64,000 bases of DNA from Xanthomonas arboricola pv. juglandis (GCF_001013475.1 NZ_JZEF01000002.1:250785-314784), one strand, 5' to 3'; numbered from the stretch's first letter, positions 1 through 12,306 are shown. Translations and numbers: made by a program. Notes: a model not told the origin generated them from the sequence alone.

Positions 1-1219
1 CGGGCAGCGCAGCGTGGAGCAGTTCCTGGCGATCCCGGTGGCGGTGCAGCGCAATCCGCTGCACTCGGGCGGGGTGATCGATCTGGACAGCAATTACGAA
101 GGTGCCGACGCGCGTTGGGCCTGGCAAGGCGAGGCCCTGGGCCGGCCCCTGCAGCTGACCGTGGGCGCAAACGTGGATCGTCAACGCCAGCACCGCACCG
201 GTTACGAGAATTTCGTCGGCGATACGCTGGGCGTGCAGGGCGCGCTGCGCCGCAACCAGCGCGACCAGGTCGAGAACGTGGACCAGTTTGCGCAGGCCTG
301 GTGGCAATGGAGCCCGCGCTGGTCGGCCTTGCTGGGCGTGCGCCATAGCCAAGTGCGCTTCGACTCGGACGACCACTACATCGTCGGGCGCAATCCCGAC
401 GACAGCGGCCAACGCGATTATTCGGCGACCACGCCGGTGGCCGGCATCGTGTTCCGTGCCGCCGACGATCTGCGTTTCTACGCCTCGGTGGGACGCGGGT
501 TCGAAACGCCCACCTTCAACGAGCTGGGCTATCGCAGCGACGGCGGCGCCGGCCTGGCGCTGGATCTGGGCGCGGCGACCAGCCGCAATTATGAGATCGG
601 CAGCAAGTGGCGCGCACAAAGCGGCGCAGCAGTGGAAGTGGCGCTGTTCCGCGCCGACACCGACGACGAACTGGCGGTGGCCAGCAACACCAACGGCCGC
701 AGCACCTACCGCAACATCGGCGCCACCCGCCGCCAGGGCGCGGAGCTGAGCTGGAATCAGCCGGTGGGCACCACCCAGCAGCTGCAGCTGGCCTGTACCT
801 TCGTCGATGCCACCGTGCGCGATGGCTACCTCACCTGCGCCAGCAGCGGCTGCGCCACGCCCACCGCGCCGGTGGCCAGCGGCGCGCGCCTGCCGGGCGT
901 GCCGCGTCAGCAGCTGTTCGCGCGCTGGCAGTGGCAGCCGCTGCAATGGCAGTTCGCCGCCGAAACGGTGGCCTCCGACGCCACCGTGGTCAACGACTTG
1001 GCCAGCGAGCGTGCGCCCGGCTACGCGCTGGTCAACCTGGAAGCGTCCCGGCGCTGGACCACCACGCTGGGCGGGCTGCGCACCTTCGCCCGCATCGACA
1101 ATGCGCTGGACCGGCACTACATCGGCTCGGTGATCGTCAACGACGCCAACGGGCGCTATTACGAACCCGGTCCGGACCGCACCTACACGGTCGGCCTGCA
1201 ATGGGATTTCGGCGGCTGA
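1..1219 (+). CDS. TonB-dependent receptor, C-terminal part (5' end outside window)
   Basis: The reading frame is open from the window edge, so only the C-terminal ~405 residues of an outer-membrane receptor are seen. The sequence alternates short amphipathic beta strands and loops, has a receptor-type YASVGRGFETPTFNELGY segment, an NYEIGSKW strand, and ends in a typical outer-membrane barrel signature (RTYTVGLQWDF plus GG). This is the pattern of FecA/PfeA-like siderophore or metal receptors: TonB-energised import across the outer membrane. The plug domain, TonB box and signal peptide lie upstream, so the substrate cannot be deduced. The last ~10 codons are duplicated 144 bp downstream (see repeat). 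Confident about family, not about ligand. Confidence 0.85.
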   Translation, partial: GQRSVEQFLAIPVAVQRNPLHSGGVIDLDSNYEGADARWAWQGEALGRPLQLTVGANVDRQRQHRTGYENFVGDTLGVQGALRRNQRDQVENVDQFAQAWWQWSPRWSALLGVRHSQVRFDSDDHYIVGRNPDDSGQRDYSATTPVAGIVFRAADDLRFYASVGRGFETPTFNELGYRSDGGAGLALDLGAATSRNYEIGSKWRAQSGAAVEVALFRADTDDELAVASNTNGRSTYRNIGATRRQGAELSWNQPVGTTQQLQLACTFVDATVRDGYLTCASSGCATPTAPVASGARLPGVPRQQLFARWQWQPLQWQFAAETVASDATVVNDLASERAPGYALVNLEASRRWTTTLGGLRTFARIDNALDRHYIGSVIVNDANGRYYEPGPDRTYTVGLQWDFGG

Positions 1220-1430
1220 TCCGGCCGCAGGCGGTGCGCATGCAACGACACGCACCGCCCGTAGGAGCGCCCCGGGCGCGACGGAGCCATCACGTGGCGG
1301 CACAGCAGCGCGCGGATGCACCGCCAACACACAGTCCGACCGCAATGGGATTTTGGCGGCTGATCCGGCCGCAGGCGGCGCGCATGCAACAACGCGCACA
1401 CCGCCTGTAGGAGCGCACCCGGGCGCGCCG
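1185..1430. repeat. 144-bp-offset direct repeat of receptor 3' end with REP-like tail
   Basis: A stretch beginning about 1185 (last receptor codons, the stop codon, then GTAGGAGCGC at 1261) recurs from about 1329 (GTAGGAGCGC at 1408) with few differences. Both copies hold CAATGGGATTT, GGCGGCTGATCCGGCCGCAG, a GCGCATGCAAC segment and a GTAGGAGCGC..CCCGGGCGCG tail, which is a palindrome-prone REP-like element common between Xanthomonas genes. The second copy is not part of an intact gene. It looks like a local duplication or a repeat-mediated event just behind the receptor gene. Confidence 0.7.
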
Positions 1431-1876
1431 CCGCCGCAAGGGTTGCCATCGACACGCCACACCAGGTCCCGCCATGATCCTCATCGATCGCGCCCACGCA
1501 GACCGGTTTCTCCTGCGCGAGGACAACCGCTCTGGCTGGACAGCAACTGCGCGATATCGGCGCAGCAGAGGGCAGGCGTGTTGCAGACAGGGCGCGCGGC
1601 AGGACGCGCGGGCGGAGGGGTGTGCGCATGCGTCAGGCCGAGATGCGGGCGGGAGCTGCGGGCTTGCACGCGAGCCTGTGCCACTCATGCACGAAATGGT
1701 GTGCGGCGACGAGAGCCTGAAGGCAAGTGCCGCTACCTGTGCGCGACAGCGTGCGCGTGTTGTCCTCGCACGTGCAGCAGCCGGCGTCGAGTCGCTGCGC
1801 CCCGAATCGGCCGGGCTGGTTGGCTTCTTGCGCGCGGGCGCGGTGCGGCGCCCGCGTGCGTGCGTGCCCGGCGCGC
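1431..1876. other. Intergenic region without a supported gene
   Basis: This ~450-bp stretch lies between the REP-like repeat and the convergent 3' end of the ctlX-like gene. Several overlapping frames are open because of the high GC content. None has a ribosome binding site or family resemblance, and the longest plus-strand frame (from 1474) runs into the antisense of the next gene. I see no terminator with a U-tract. Confidence 0.5.
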
Positions 1877-2812
1877 TCAGCGGCGCGCCGGCAGGTGGAT
1901 GCCGGCGATCATGCAACGCACCGAGCCGCCGGCCAGCTCGATGCTGGGCACCGCCAGCGGCAGCAGGCGCGCACTGACGGCGATGCGCCGCTTCTGGGCG
2001 GCGCTCAGGCTGTCGCAGGCGCGCTGCGACAGCGCCAGGATCCGGCCGTCGCGGCCGCCCAGCTCGATCGCGTTACCGGCGAACTCCGCCAGCTGCGCGG
2101 GCTCCAGCTCGATCGGCTCGCGCCCTGCGGCCCGCAGCCGCGCGCCCACCGCTTCCGCCTGGCGTGGATCGGAGATGCTGCCCAGGCCCACCAGCGCGAA
2201 CCGGGTGGCGATGCACATCATCACGTTGGTGTGATAGATCGGCTGGCCGGAGGCGTCGCGGGTATCGAACGCCAGCGGCTCGAAGCCGAAGTCGCTCGCG
2301 AAGCGCGTCAGCACCCGCGCGTCGGCCCGGTTCGAGCGGGCCATGTAGGCGACCTTCGCCGGGTGGTCGAGCACCATCGCGCCGGTGCCTTCCAGGAACT
2401 GGCCATGCGCCTCCAGTCCGGAGTAGTCGACCACCTCGCGCACGCGATAGGTGTCCTTGAGCAGCTGGATCACGTCGTCGCGGCGCTCGCGGCGACGGCT
2501 CGGCGAATACATCGGGTACAGCGCGATCCGGCCGTCGGCATGGGTCGAGAACCAGTTGTTCGGAAACACCGAGTCGGGCGTCCCGCGCTCGCCGGTGTCC
2601 TCGAACAGGTGCACCTGAACGCCTTCGGCGCGCAGCCGCTCGACCGCCACGCTGACCTCGCGGTGCGCGTCTGCAGCCAGCGCCGCGGCGTCGCTTCCGG
2701 CGGCTGCGGTCTGGAACGCGTTGTCGGCCGCGGTCTCGGCGTTCGGCGCGAAACGGTGCGGACGGATCATCACCACCGCGGACGGCGTCTGGGACGGGGA
2801 CGGGACGGACAT
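1877..2812 (-). CDS. ctlX: CtlX-like citrulline/arginine-type hydrolase (amidinotransferase fold)
   Basis: 311 residues of the guanidine-modifying (arginine deiminase/DDAH/amidinotransferase) superfamily. Visible signatures are MIRPHRFAPNAET at the start, the substrate-binding FPNNWFSTH at ~80, the His in YHTNVMMCIATRFALVG (~200-215) and the C-terminal GGSVRCMIAGIHLPAR that supplies the nucleophilic Cys. CtlX-type members hydrolyse citrulline; other members act on dimethylarginine or arginine. ATG at 2812 is preceded by GGAG eight bases upstream. It follows ocd by 20 bp and is almost surely co-transcribed, which suggests it feeds ornithine to the cyclodeaminase. The substrate is inference. 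Confidence 0.8.
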   Translation of the reverse strand: MSVPSPSQTPSAVVMIRPHRFAPNAETAADNAFQTAAAGSDAAALAADAHREVSVAVERLRAEGVQVHLFEDTGERGTPDSVFPNNWFSTHADGRIALYPMYSPSRRRERRDDVIQLLKDTYRVREVVDYSGLEAHGQFLEGTGAMVLDHPAKVAYMARSNRADARVLTRFASDFGFEPLAFDTRDASGQPIYHTNVMMCIATRFALVGLGSISDPRQAEAVGARLRAAGREPIELEPAQLAEFAGNAIELGGRDGRILALSQRACDSLSAAQKRRIAVSARLLPLAVPSIELAGGSVRCMIAGIHLPARR

Positions 2813-2832
2813 GGCATGGTCTCCAGGCGGAC

Positions 2833-3876
2833 TCAGGCGACCCGCCGCGCGCGCGCGCGGGTGCTGCGGGTGAACGGGAACAGGTCCTTGGGGTCGTCCG
2901 CCCAGGGCACCAGTTCGATGCGGACGCCGAGGTCGCGTTGCTGCGCCTGGCGGTGGACGTAGCGCAGCGTGGCGTAGTCCTCCAGCGCGAAGCCGACCGA
3001 ATCGAAGACGGTGATCTCCGCCGCGTCGCGGCGGCCGGGCGCGGCGCCGGCCAGCACGCGCCAGAGCTCGGTCACCGGGAAGTCCGCCGGCAGCTGCTGG
3101 ATGTCGCCTTCGATGCGGGTCTGCGGTTCGTACTCGACAAATACCCGCGCCGCGCGCAGCACCGCCGCCTCGAGCTCGGTCTTGCCGGGGCAGTCGCCGC
3201 CGACGCCGTTGATGTGCATGCCCGGCGCCAGCATGTCCGCGCGCAGAACGCTCGCGCGGGTCTTGTCGGCGGTGACGGTGGTGACGATGTCGGCGCCGCG
3301 TACCGCGTCCGCGACCGAGCCGGCGCGCACGATCGACAGCCGTGGATAGGCCGCCAGGTTGCGCACCAGTTTGTCGGTGGCGCGCGGGTCGATGTCGTAG
3401 ACCGTCAGTTCCTCGATGCCCAGGTGCAGGTGGAACGCGATCGCCTGGAACTCGCTCTGGGCGCCGTTGCCGATCAGCGCCATGCGCCGCGCATCGGGCC
3501 GGGCCAGCGCGCGTGCGGCCATCAGCGAGGTGGCGCAGGTACGCAGCGCGGTGGCGACGGTCAGCTCCGACAGCAATACCGGATAACCGGTGGCGACCTC
3601 GGCCAGCACGCCGAAGGCCATCACCGTGTACAGCCCGTCGGCGGTGTTGCGCGGATGGCCGTTGACGTACTTGAAGGCGTAGCGCTCGGCATCGGATACC
3701 GGCATCAACTCGATCACGCCGAACTCTGAGTGGTTGGCCAGGCGTGCGGATTTCTCGAATTCCGGCCAGCGCAGGAAATCCTCGGTGATCGCTTCGGCGA
3801 GCTCGCCGATGAAGCGGCCCAGCCCGATCTGCTCGATCAGCCGGGACATCGTCGTTACGTCCACGAAGTGCGTCAT
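2833..3876 (-). CDS. ocd: Ornithine cyclodeaminase
   Basis: 347 residues of the ornithine cyclodeaminase/mu-crystallin family, which deaminates and cyclises L-ornithine to L-proline using bound NAD+. Visible are KYVNGHPRN (substrate/dinucleotide region, ~70), MALIGNGAQSEFQA (Rossmann glycine motif, ~140), VYDIDPRA with its acidic residue at the end of beta-2, and HINGVGGDCPGKTEL with the conserved Asp and Lys (~225-240). Length fits the bacterial enzyme. The start is ATG 3876; a TTG one codon earlier is also open. It is divergent from an Lrp-type regulator and upstream of the ctlX-like gene, making a citrulline to ornithine to proline route plausible. Confidence 0.9.
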   Translation of the reverse strand: MTHFVDVTTMSRLIEQIGLGRFIGELAEAITEDFLRWPEFEKSARLANHSEFGVIELMPVSDAERYAFKYVNGHPRNTADGLYTVMAFGVLAEVATGYPVLLSELTVATALRTCATSLMAARALARPDARRMALIGNGAQSEFQAIAFHLHLGIEELTVYDIDPRATDKLVRNLAAYPRLSIVRAGSVADAVRGADIVTTVTADKTRASVLRADMLAPGMHINGVGGDCPGKTELEAAVLRAARVFVEYEPQTRIEGDIQQLPADFPVTELWRVLAGAAPGRRDAAEITVFDSVGFALEDYATLRYVHRQAQQRDLGVRIELVPWADDPKDLFPFTRSTRARARRVA

Positions 3877-3912
3877 CAAGGATTTCCGTGAGGTTGCGGC
3901 AACGGATTTAGT

Positions 3913-4002
3913 CTGGCGCGTACGGATGCCAGTTTGAACAGAGGCAATTGTCAGAAATCACGCAACCCTATACATTCTGCCAAGCCCCGTTTGCATTTGG
4001 CA
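3913..4002. promoter_or_regulatory. Divergent ocd/lrp promoter region with inverted repeats
   Basis: The 130-bp gap between the two divergent starts holds two dyads. One is CTGGC at 3913-3917 facing GCCAG at 3928-3932; the other is TGCCAA at 3978-3983 facing TTGGCA at 3997-4002, just before the regulator start codon. Lrp/AsnC proteins commonly bind dyads in such divergent promoters, so these are candidate operators. No binding evidence is available from sequence alone. Confidence 0.4.
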
Positions 4003-4006
4003 TGCC

Positions 4007-4429
4007 ATGGACGAGACCGATCGCCAGCTGATCGCTTTGTTGCGCGACGACGCGCGCATGCCCGTGGTCGCCATCGCGAGAAAGCTGCGGGTGGCGCGCG
4101 CGACCGTGCAGAACCGGATCGCGCGGCTCGAGGGCAACGGCGTCATCGTCGGCTACACCGTGCGGCTGCGCCCGGAAAGCGAGCCGCACCGCATCCGCGC
4201 GGTCATGACGATCGAGATCGACGGCCATCAAGGCGAACATGTGCGGCGCCGGTTGCGCGGCAACCCGAACGTGGTGGCGCTGCATACCACCAACGGGCGT
4301 TGGGATCTGCTGGCGGAACTGCGTGCCGACACATTGGAAGCCTTCGACAAGGTGCTCAATGCGATCCGTGCGATCGAGGGCATCGCCAACACCGAGACCA
4401 GCATCCTGCTCTCCACCCGCAAGGCCTGA
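4007..4429 (+). CDS. Lrp/AsnC-family transcriptional regulator
   Basis: 140 residues, the usual length. The N-terminal helix-turn-helix is clear: MDETDRQLIALLRDDARMPV, then ARKLRVARATVQNRIARLE (~22-45). The C-terminal RAM/AsnC effector domain carries the glycine/aspartate-type NGRWDLLAEL loop (~95-105) that binds amino acids in this family. It is divergent from the ocd-ctlX pair and is probably its ligand-responsive activator, with ornithine or a related amino acid as effector (inference). There is no strong ribosome binding site before ATG 4007. Confidence 0.9.
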   Translation: MDETDRQLIALLRDDARMPVVAIARKLRVARATVQNRIARLEGNGVIVGYTVRLRPESEPHRIRAVMTIEIDGHQGEHVRRRLRGNPNVVALHTTNGRWDLLAELRADTLEAFDKVLNAIRAIEGIANTETSILLSTRKA

Positions 4430-4746
4430 AACGCATCGCGCCTGGCGGCGCAGATCAACGCGGCCTTCATTGCGCCGCGCACCGCCGCTGCCCTGCGTCC
4501 GGCCGGGATCCGGGCCGCGCATGCCTGCGTCGGTCTCGCACGACGCGTGCGCGCCGCACCGAGGGCCGGCTCAGGCCAGATTGACCAGCGCATCGCGGCG
4601 ATCTGCTGCATACCTGCGCACAACGCTCCAGAGTGAGTCGTTCTGCTTGACCGGCGAGGATGGCATAGTCGGTCCGCCCCCCCGTCGGTGCGGTCTGCGG
4701 ACATGCCGGACGGCGATCCATCCGTCTACCCTGTCAGTCAGAGAGA
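4430..4746. other. Intergenic region before the ABC transporter operon
   Basis: 317 bases between the Lrp gene and the transporter. No ORF, clear hairpin or well-spaced promoter could be recognised. It presumably holds the promoter of the substrate-binding protein gene. Confidence 0.4.
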
Positions 4747-4752
4747 GTGCCG

Positions 4753-5514
4753 ATGAACCTGGTGCGCCCGCTTGTCCTCCTCGTGCTCGTCCTGGCCGCC
4801 GCGTCCGCGCCGGCCCGCCCGCTGGAGGAGATCCGCCGCAGCGGCACGCTGATCGTCGCTACCGGCGGCGAGTTCCCGCCGTTCAACTACTTCCAGGGCA
4901 GCCGCCTGTCCGGCTTCGAGATCGAGATCACCGAGCTGGTCGCACGCCGGATGGGGTTGAGACTGAAGTGGAAGACGCTCGGCTTCGACTCGCTGTTGAC
5001 CGGGCTGCTGCAGGACCGCTGGGACCTGGTGGTGTCCTCGCACGGGGTGACCGCGCAGCGCGCCCGCGCCGTGACCTTCACCCATCCGCATTACTGCTCG
5101 GGCAGCGTGGTGGTCGCGCGCGACCCGAACATCCGTTCGGCCGCCGACCTGACCGGCAGGGTCGTCGGCGTGCAGACCGGCTCGACCTACCTGGAAAACC
5201 TGCGCCGGCTGGCCAAGCCGCGACAGATCCGCAACTTTCCGCAGGACCGTGACGCCCGCACCGCGCTGGCGAGCGGGCGCACCGATGCCTGGGTGACCGA
5301 CCGCTTCGTCGCGCTCGCGGCGGTCGCCAGCGATCCGCGCGCCGGCCTGCACGTGGGCGATCTGCTGCTCGTCGAGCACATCGCCGCGGCGACCCAGAAG
5401 GGCAATGCCGGGCTGGCCGCCGCCTACGATCGCGCGCTCGCCCAGGTCATGGCCGACGGCAGCTATGCCGCGGTTTCGCGCAAATACTTCGACCAAGACA
5501 TCCGCTGCAAGTGA
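4753..5514 (+). CDS. Periplasmic polar amino-acid-binding protein (ABC transporter)
   Basis: 253 residues. The signal peptide is NLVRPLVLLVLVLAAASAPA with probable cleavage after APA. The mature protein is a family-3 solute-binding protein: IRRSGTLIVATGGEFPPFNY at the start of lobe 1, GFEIEITELVARRMG, then LTGRVVGVQTGSTY at the hinge and ARTALASGRTDAWVTDR in lobe 2. ATG 4753 has a purine-rich GAGAGAG just upstream; GTG 4747 is also in frame. It heads a three-gene uptake operon. Position beside ocd/ctlX/lrp suggests arginine, citrulline or ornithine as ligand, which is inference. Confidence 0.88.
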   Translation: MNLVRPLVLLVLVLAAASAPARPLEEIRRSGTLIVATGGEFPPFNYFQGSRLSGFEIEITELVARRMGLRLKWKTLGFDSLLTGLLQDRWDLVVSSHGVTAQRARAVTFTHPHYCSGSVVVARDPNIRSAADLTGRVVGVQTGSTYLENLRRLAKPRQIRNFPQDRDARTALASGRTDAWVTDRFVALAAVASDPRAGLHVGDLLLVEHIAAATQKGNAGLAAAYDRALAQVMADGSYAAVSRKYFDQDIRCK

Positions 5515-5538
5515 CGTTCCCCTGACAAGGCAGGTGCC

Positions 5539-6323
<785 letters not shown>

Positions 6324-6327
<4 letters not shown>

Positions 6328-7067
6328 GCGAGGTTCTGATCAAGCTCGATCAGGTGCACAAGCGCTTCGGCACGCAGCACGTGCTGCGCGGGGTGAGCAC
6401 CGGGTTCCTGGCCGGCCAGGTATGCGTGATCCTGGGTGCGTCCGGCTCGGGCAAGAGCACCCTGCTGCGCACGCTCAACCGGCTCGAGCGCCACGACAGC
6501 GGACGGATCGAGGTCGACGGCATCGAGGTCGACGACGATCCGCGCCGGCTGGACGCGCTGCGCCGCGAGGTCGGCATGGTGTTCCAGCAGTTCAATCTGT
6601 TCGGCCACATGACTGCGCTGGAAAACGTCTCGCTGGCGCCGCGCCGCACGCGCAGGCTGTCCAGGCGCGAAGCCGAGGCGCGCGCGCAGACGCTGCTGGC
6701 CCGCGTCGGCATGCAGCGGCACGCCCACAAGTACCCGTTTGCGCTGTCCGGTGGGCAGCAGCAGCGCGTGGCCATCGCACGGGCGCTGGCGATGCAGCCC
6801 AGGGTGATGCTGTTCGACGAGCCCACTTCGGCACTGGACCCGGAGATGGTCAAGGAAGTGCTGGACGTGATGCGCCAGCTCGCCGCCTCGGGCATGACCA
6901 TGATCGTGGTCACGCACGAAATGGGGTTCGCGCGCGAGGTCGCCGACCGGGTGCTGTTCTTCGACCAGGGGCAGATCGCCTTCGACGGCCGCCCCGAGGC
7001 GTTCTTCGATGGCGCACATGCGCATCCGCGCATCCGCGCCTTCCTGGGCCACGTCGGTGGGCGATGA
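6324..7067 (+). CDS. Amino-acid ABC transporter ATP-binding protein
   Basis: 247 residues, the GlnQ/HisP class. Walker A is [20 protein letters not shown] (~34-53), the Q-loop is [20 protein letters not shown], the signature is [17 protein letters not shown] and Walker B is [16 protein letters not shown], followed by the H-loop [12 protein letters not shown]. It supplies energy for the binding protein and permease encoded just upstream, whose stop codon overlaps this start. The gene ends 12 bp from the convergent AcoR-like gene. Confidence 0.93.
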
Positions 7068-7079
7068 ATGCCGCCGGCG

Positions 7080-8957
<1,878 letters not shown>

Positions 8958-8968
8958 CCGCCACCTCG

Positions 8969-8985
8969 TGTCGCAATCTGCGACA
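8969..8985. promoter_or_regulatory. Perfect inverted repeat, probable activator (UAS) binding site
   Basis: TGTCGCA-ATC-TGCGACA is a perfect 7-bp dyad with a 3-base spacer. It lies about 140 bp upstream of the sigma-54 promoter core and just behind the activator's own start. A degenerate second copy is seen nearby (TGTCGCG at 9000-9006 and TGCGGACA at 9021-9028). Position and symmetry fit enhancer sites for the divergent AcoR-like protein. Confidence 0.65.
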
Positions 8986-9125
8986 GTCCAGAAGATCACT
9001 GTCGCGATAAACACCATGTTTGCGGACACAGCGCAAGCGCCGCGCGTGATGCGCCGCAGCGAAGACCGCGCCCATCGGCAGCACCCGCGGCGCGATCGGG
9101 CTGACGCAGTGCAGCAGGCAAAACC

Positions 9126-9141
9126 TGGCATCGCCCTTGCG
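9126..9141 (+). promoter_or_regulatory. Sigma-54 (-24/-12) promoter of the aldehyde dehydrogenase gene
   Basis: TGGCATCGCCCTTGCG has the invariant GG and GC separated by ten bases and matches the TGGCAC-N5-TTGC consensus closely. It sits 54 bp upstream of the start codon, on the same strand as the dehydrogenase gene and opposite the sigma-54 activator gene. Confidence 0.8.
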
Positions 9142-9195
9142 TGACACCGGAGACGCCCGTCACGGGCTTCCTCCCATGTACCGCAGGAGACACCG

Positions 9196-10725
9196 ATGAA
9201 TGCCGTCACATCCGCCAAGCCGCTGAATACCGACCCGCAGTCCATCTTCAAACCGCGCTATGACAACTTCATCGGCGGCAAGTGGGTGGCGCCGCACAGC
9301 GGCCAGTACTTCGACAACACCACGCCGATCAACGGCAAGGTGTTCACCTCGATCGCGCGCTCCAACGCACAGGACATCGAAGCCGCGCTGGATGCCGCGC
9401 ATGCGGCCAAGGACGCGTGGGGCAAGGCCTCCACCACCGAGCGCGCCAATGTGCTGCTCAGGATCGCCGACCGCATCGAGCAGAATCTGGAACTGCTCGC
9501 CCATGCCGAGACCTGGGACAACGGCAAGCCGGTGCGCGAAACGCTCAATGCCGATGTGCCGCTGTGCGTGGATCACTTCCGCTATTTCGCCGGCGCCATC
9601 CGCGCGCAGGAAGGCGGCATCTCCGAGATCGACAGCGACACCATCGCCTATCACTTCCACGAACCGCTCGGCGTGGTCGGGCAGATCATTCCGTGGAACT
9701 TCCCGCTGCTGATGGCGTGCTGGAAACTGGCACCGGCGTTGGCCGCCGGCAACTGCGTGGTGATGAAGCCGGCCGAGCAGACCCCGGCCTCGATCCTGGT
9801 ATTGATGGAAGTCATCGGCGACCTGCTGCCGCCGGGCGTGCTCAACGTGGTCAACGGCTTCGGGCTTGAGGCCGGCAAGCCGCTGGCCAGCAACCCGCGC
9901 ATCGCCAAGATCGCCTTTACCGGCGAAACCACCACCGGCCGGCTGATCATGCAATACGCCAGCCAGAACCTGATCCCGGTGACGCTGGAGCTGGGCGGCA
10001 AGTCGCCCAACATCTTCTTTGCCGATGTCATGGCCGAAGACGACGATTTTCTCGACAAGGCGGTGGAAGGCTTCGTGCTGTTCGCCTTCAACCAGGGCGA
10101 GGTGTGCACCTGTCCCTCGCGCGCGCTGATCCAGGAATCGATCTACGACAGGTTCATGGAAAAGGCGCTCGCGCGCGTGGCCGCGATCAAGCAGGGCAAC
10201 CCGCTCGATCCCAACACCATGGTCGGTGCGCAAGCCTCCGGCGAGCAGCTGGAAAAGATCCTCTCCTACATCGATATCGGCAAGCAGGAGGGCGCGCAGG
10301 TGTTGATCGGCGGCGAACGCAACACGCTCGATGGCGAGCTGGCCGAGGGCTTCTACGTCAAGCCGACGGTGTTCAAGGGCCACAACAAGATGCGCGTGTT
10401 CCAGGAAGAGATCTTCGGGCCGGTGGTGTCGGTGACCACCTTCAAGGACGAAGCCGAGGCGCTGGCGATCGCCAACGACACGCTGTACGGCCTGGGTGCC
10501 GGTGTGTGGAGTCGCGATGCGTCGCGCCTGTACCGCATGGGCCGCGCGATCCAGGCCGGGCGCGTGTGGACCAACTGCTACCACGCCTATCCGGCGCATG
10601 CCGCGTTCGGCGGCTACAAGCAGTCGGGTATTGGCCGCGAGAATCACAAGATGATGCTCGACCATTACCAGCAGACCAAGAACCTGCTGGTGAGCTATTC
10701 GCCCAAGGCGCTGGGCTTCTTCTGA
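9196..10725 (+). CDS. Aldehyde dehydrogenase (acetaldehyde type, AcoD/ExaC-like)
   Basis: 509 residues, the usual length of NAD-dependent acetaldehyde/chloroacetaldehyde dehydrogenases. Signatures are [20 protein letters not shown] (cofactor site), [13 protein letters not shown], the general-base glutamate in [16 protein letters not shown] (~265) and the nucleophilic Cys in [12 protein letters not shown] (~305). It oxidises short aldehydes to acids in the cytoplasm. GGAG lies before ATG 9196. It is followed by a zinc alcohol dehydrogenase and a DUF779 gene, a grouping often seen for alcohol oxidation or aldehyde detoxification. Confidence 0.92.
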   Translation: MNAVTSAKPLNTDPQSIFKPRYDNFIGGKWVAPHSGQYFDNTTPINGKVFTSIARSNAQDIEAALDAAHAAKDAWGKASTTERANVLLRIADRIEQNLELLAHAETWDNGKPVRETLNADVPLCVDHFRYFAGAIRAQEGGISEIDSDTIAYHFHEPLGVVGQIIPWNFPLLMACWKLAPALAAGNCVVMKPAEQTPASILVLMEVIGDLLPPGVLNVVNGFGLEAGKPLASNPRIAKIAFTGETTTGRLIMQYASQNLIPVTLELGGKSPNIFFADVMAEDDDFLDKAVEGFVLFAFNQGEVCTCPSRALIQESIYDRFMEKALARVAAIKQGNPLDPNTMVGAQASGEQLEKILSYIDIGKQEGAQVLIGGERNTLDGELAEGFYVKPTVFKGHNKMRVFQEEIFGPVVSVTTFKDEAEALAIANDTLYGLGAGVWSRDASRLYRMGRAIQAGRVWTNCYHAYPAHAAFGGYKQSGIGRENHKMMLDHYQQTKNLLVSYSPKALGFF

Positions 10726-10860
10726 CACCCATGCCGGTCGCGCTCGTGCGCGGCGACGATCGGCTGGCGCCGTGCGTGCGCGCCGCGGCTTTGACCTCGA
10801 TCAAGGCCCCGGTTGCGGCCCGGGGCTAAGGTTCCTCAACGACAGCGACAGGAGTGCAAT

Positions 10861-11889
10861 GTGGACAAGACGATGAAAGCTGCAGTGGTACGCGAGTTCG
10901 GCAAGCCTCTGGTGATCGAGGAGGTGGAGGTGCCGCGCCCGGCTGCCGGCGACATCCTGGTCAAGATCGAAGCCTGTGGCGTCTGCCACACCGACCTGCA
11001 CGCCGCCGAAGGCGACTGGCCGGTCAAGCCGAACCCGCCGTTCATTCCCGGCCACGAAGGTGTTGGCCACGTAGTGGCGGTCGGCGAAGGCGTCAAGCAC
11101 ATCAAGGAAGGCGACCGCGTCGGCATCCCGTGGCTGTACTCGGCCTGCGGGCATTGCGAGCACTGCCTGGGTGGCTGGGAAACCCTGTGCGAGGCGCAGC
11201 AGAACAGTGGCTACTCGGTCAACGGCGGCTTCGCGCAGTACGCGCTGGCCAACGCGGACTACGTCGGGCATCTGCCCAAGGGCATCGGCTTCGTCGAGGT
11301 CGCGCCGATCCTGTGTGCGGGCGTCACCGTCTACAAGGGCCTGAAGGTCACCGATACCAAGCCGGGCCAGTGGGTGGTGATTTCCGGCATCGGCGGGCTC
11401 GGCCACATGGCAGTGCAATATGCCAAGGCGATGGGACTGAACGTGGCCGCCGTGGATGTGGACGACGCCAAGCTGGCACTGGCCAGGCGCCTGGGCGCCA
11501 CGGTGACGGTCAATGCGCGCACCACCGATCCGGTGGCCTACCTCAAGAAGGAAATCGGTGGCGCACACGGCGCGTTGGTCACCGCGGTATCGCCCAAGGC
11601 GTTCGAGCAGGCGATCGGCATGGTGCGGCGTGGCGGCACGGTGTCGCTCAACGGCCTGCCACCGGGCCAGTTCCCGCTGGACATCTTCGGCATGGTGCTC
11701 AATGGCGTGACCGTGCGCGGCTCGATCGTCGGCACCCGGCTGGACCTGCAGGAGTCACTGGCCTTCGCCGAGCAGGGCAAGGTCGCGGCGACCGTGGCCA
11801 CCGACACCCTGGACAACATCAACGACGTGTTCGCGCGCATGCACGCCGGAACGATCGAGGGGCGTATCGTGCTCGACATGGCGGCGTGA
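10861..11889 (+). CDS. Zinc-dependent alcohol dehydrogenase (AdhP-like)
   Basis: 342 residues of the medium-chain dehydrogenase family. Catalytic zinc ligands appear in [10 protein letters not shown] and GHEGVGHV; the structural zinc site is [15 protein letters not shown]. The nucleotide-binding glycines are in [20 protein letters not shown]. It interconverts primary alcohols and aldehydes with NAD+. The chosen start is GTG 10861, six bases after AGGAG; an in-frame ATG lies at 10873. It lies 135 bp after the aldehyde dehydrogenase and likely makes its substrate. Confidence 0.9.
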   Translation: MDKTMKAAVVREFGKPLVIEEVEVPRPAAGDILVKIEACGVCHTDLHAAEGDWPVKPNPPFIPGHEGVGHVVAVGEGVKHIKEGDRVGIPWLYSACGHCEHCLGGWETLCEAQQNSGYSVNGGFAQYALANADYVGHLPKGIGFVEVAPILCAGVTVYKGLKVTDTKPGQWVVISGIGGLGHMAVQYAKAMGLNVAAVDVDDAKLALARRLGATVTVNARTTDPVAYLKKEIGGAHGALVTAVSPKAFEQAIGMVRRGGTVSLNGLPPGQFPLDIFGMVLNGVTVRGSIVGTRLDLQESLAFAEQGKVAATVATDTLDNINDVFARMHAGTIEGRIVLDMAA

Positions 11890-11910
11890 CCGCGCCGCAG
11901 GAGGCAGACG

Positions 11911-12306
11911 ATGCAGGGCACCACCACGCAGACAGACCCGCCGTTGCAGGTGATGGCCACGCTGGCGGCGTTGCAGTTGATCGACACGCTGCGCGCACGC
12001 CACGGCGATGTGCTGTTCCATCAATCCGGCGGCTGCTGCGATGGCTCATCGCCGATGTGTTTCCCGGTGGGCGACTTCATCGTCGGCGACCGCGACGTGC
12101 TGCTGGGCGAGATCGGCGGCGCGCCGTTCTACATCAGCCCCTCGCAGTTCGAATACTGGAAGCATACCCAGCTGATCATCGATGTGGTGCCGGGGCGCGG
12201 TGGCATGTTCTCGCTGGAAAACGGCGAGGGCGTGCGCTTTCTGGTGCGCTCGCGCCTGTTTGCCGACGAGGAGTTCGCCCAGCTGCAGCGGGCAGGCCGG
12301 GCGTAA
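11911..12306 (+). CDS. DUF779-family protein
   Basis: 131 residues, matching DUF779: the cysteine-rich core FHQSGGCCDGSSPMCFPVGD (~40-60), then YISPSQFEYWKHTQLIIDVV. The clustered cysteines suggest metal or redox binding, but no function is established. These proteins are typically encoded beside aldehyde dehydrogenases, as here, where it starts 21 bp after the alcohol dehydrogenase behind a CAGGAGG ribosome binding site. It probably supports the alcohol/aldehyde module. Confidence 0.85.
   Translation: MQGTTTQTDPPLQVMATLAALQLIDTLRARHGDVLFHQSGGCCDGSSPMCFPVGDFIVGDRDVLLGEIGGAPFYISPSQFEYWKHTQLIIDVVPGRGGMFSLENGEGVRFLVRSRLFADEEFAQLQRAGRA

Noticed and set aside
1474..1977. 167-codon plus-strand frame upstream of the ctlX-like gene
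   Set aside because: Overlaps the 3' end of the real minus-strand gene, lacks a ribosome binding site and has Arg/Ala/Cys-rich shadow composition.
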